DNA from: a bacterium
Lineage (GTDB): Bacteria > Patescibacteriota > Minisyncoccia > Phycocordibacterales > Phycocordibacteraceae
Direction: 5' to 3'
Assembly (NCBI GenBank): GCA_021802795.1
Contig: JAJZRH010000044.1
Span: 1-5,005, forward strand
DNA length: 5,005 nucleotides
Part shown: piece by piece, positions 4,232-5,005 of the stretch
How the letters are laid out: each line of letters begins with the position of its first letter
How positions within the stretch are numbered: the stretch's first letter is position 1
The notes under the pieces: model-generated
The model's database searches: none
The model's input: only the letters and a program-made list of their open reading frames with translations
What the model was told of the DNA's origin: nothing
Made by a program: the position numbers and the translations under genes

Positions 4232-5005
4232 TGTAGTTTTGCCGTGAGTCGCGCTATCTCGGCGTCAATCGCGGAAGTGTCTCTGCCTGGAGAGAGCGCT
4301 TTCACTTGTTCCCACGCAGTAATGGCGTCCGCGTAGCGCATTTCAGCGGTAAACCACTGTGCCTTAACCTGAAGGACTGCTGCAGTATCGCCGAACTGTT
4401 TTGTTGCGGCTGCGAATGCGTCAGTGACACGCGCAGTCTCTTTCGGAAACTGCCGCGTGAGATAGGTGAGCCGTTCAATATGATACTCAAGCATCCCGGG
4501 CTCAACGGCAACCGCTTTCGCATACGCATCGGCAGCAGTCTGATATGCGCCAAGCTGGTCAAATAGATGCGCAAGATTCGCATAAGCGAGCCCTTTCGCC
4601 GGATGCACCTGAATAGAACGATTGTAGTATTGGTACGCCGTCTTGCCGTCGCCAAGTGAGCTGTAGTCATTCGCGATGCCGTTATACAGGTCGTAGTTGT
4701 CATACTGTCCCTTCCCTATAAGACCGGTAAGATGCGTGATATCGGCATTCGCCTGCGTGGTGAGCGTCTCGTTCCCGGCGTACGTTCCTCTGAACGACCA
4801 CACCACCGGAGTATCGGCGGCGTTTATCGGAAACGGTCCGACAGAGACAGTCGTCGTTGTCGCCGTCGGCCCGCTGGGAGATGTGGCGGTATCAATTGCG
4901 TCCTGGGGCACGGGCGCCTGCGCCCGGTACGACCATCCGAAAAATGCCGCAACCGCCACAACAAAACCGATGCCCGCCGCCATCCAGTGTCTCTTCGTTA
5001 TCTGC
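4228..5005 (-). CDS. Membrane-anchored TPR protein (N-terminus probably beyond window edge)
   Basis: The frame ends at TGA 4230-4228, overlapping the ligase-like start by ATGA. The first ATG inside the window is at 4983 and gives 251 residues, but the frame stays open upstream through seven more codons (QITKRHW). That basic stretch before the hydrophobic segment (AAGIGFVVAVAAFFGW) is typical of an N-terminal anchor, so the true start is probably at or past the edge. Counting from 4983: a membrane segment at 3-18, a low-complexity Thr/Pro/Ala linker at about 22-50, and TPR repeats at 97-130 and 131-164, with a further repeat-like unit at about 201-234. The TPR part should lie outside the membrane and mediate protein contacts. 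Coupling to the ligase-like gene suggests it is a partner or scaffold in the same surface-glycan process (inference). Confidence 0.8.
   Translation of the reverse strand, partial: QITKRHWMAAGIGFVVAVAAFFGWSYRAQAPVPQDAIDTATSPSGPTATTTTVSVGPFPINAADTPVVWSFRGTYAGNETLTTQANADITHLTGLIGKGQYDNYDLYNGIANDYSSLGDGKTAYQYYNRSIQVHPAKGLAYANLAHLFDQLGAYQTAADAYAKAVAVEPGMLEYHIERLTYLTRQFPKETARVTDAFAAATKQFGDTAAVLQVKAQWFTAEMRYADAITAWEQVKALSPGRDTSAIDAEIARLTAKLQ

Overview
The window looks like GC-rich chromosomal DNA of a candidate-phyla-radiation (Patescibacteria, probably Parcubacteria-like) bacterium. This is an inference from three things: a transferase-like winged-helix protein lying directly beyond rplJ-rplL, an O-antigen-ligase/TPR protein paired with a second TPR protein, and the near-absence of Shine-Dalgarno motifs before the start codons. 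All supported genes lie on the minus strand, so transcription runs from high to low coordinates. No tRNA, rRNA, CRISPR array or transposase gene was seen.

Layout in the direction of transcription: (1) 5005-4228, a membrane-anchored TPR protein whose start is probably just outside the window. It overlaps by ATGA with (2) 4231-2150, a 693-residue polytopic O-antigen ligase/polymerase-like protein with a C-terminal TPR region. The pair probably acts in cell-surface polysaccharide assembly or glycan transfer. (3) 2158-2056, a short spacer bounded by inverted repeats that holds an extended -10 promoter. (4) 2056-1907, a 49-codon predicted small membrane protein. (5) 1906-1729, a ribosomal regulatory region: promoter, a recognisable L10-binding leader, a run of overlapping alternative hairpins, and a hairpin containing the rplJ start codon. 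(6) rplJ (L10) and rplL (L7/L12), two bases apart, which encode the ribosomal stalk. (7) 889-721, a highly structured 3' region: one hairpin that absorbs the rplL stop codon, a second complex hairpin, and a terminator. (8) 722-566, a promoter starting inside the terminator and a long 5' region bounded by a 14-bp perfect inverted repeat. (9) 565-1, a winged-helix plus degenerate nucleotidyltransferase-like protein, cut by the left edge.

The least explained material is the pair of inverted-repeat units (561-686 and 2056-2158). They share the arm TCCC(G/A)TTAGAA(A/G)T, and each places one arm directly against a start codon. The first has a 5-bp direct repeat (TCCAT) at its ends, as if a small element had inserted exactly at the start codon of the downstream gene. 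The L10 leader is a known type of autoregulatory element. The extra hairpins after it, and the rplL 3' structures, are not part of any family I recognise.
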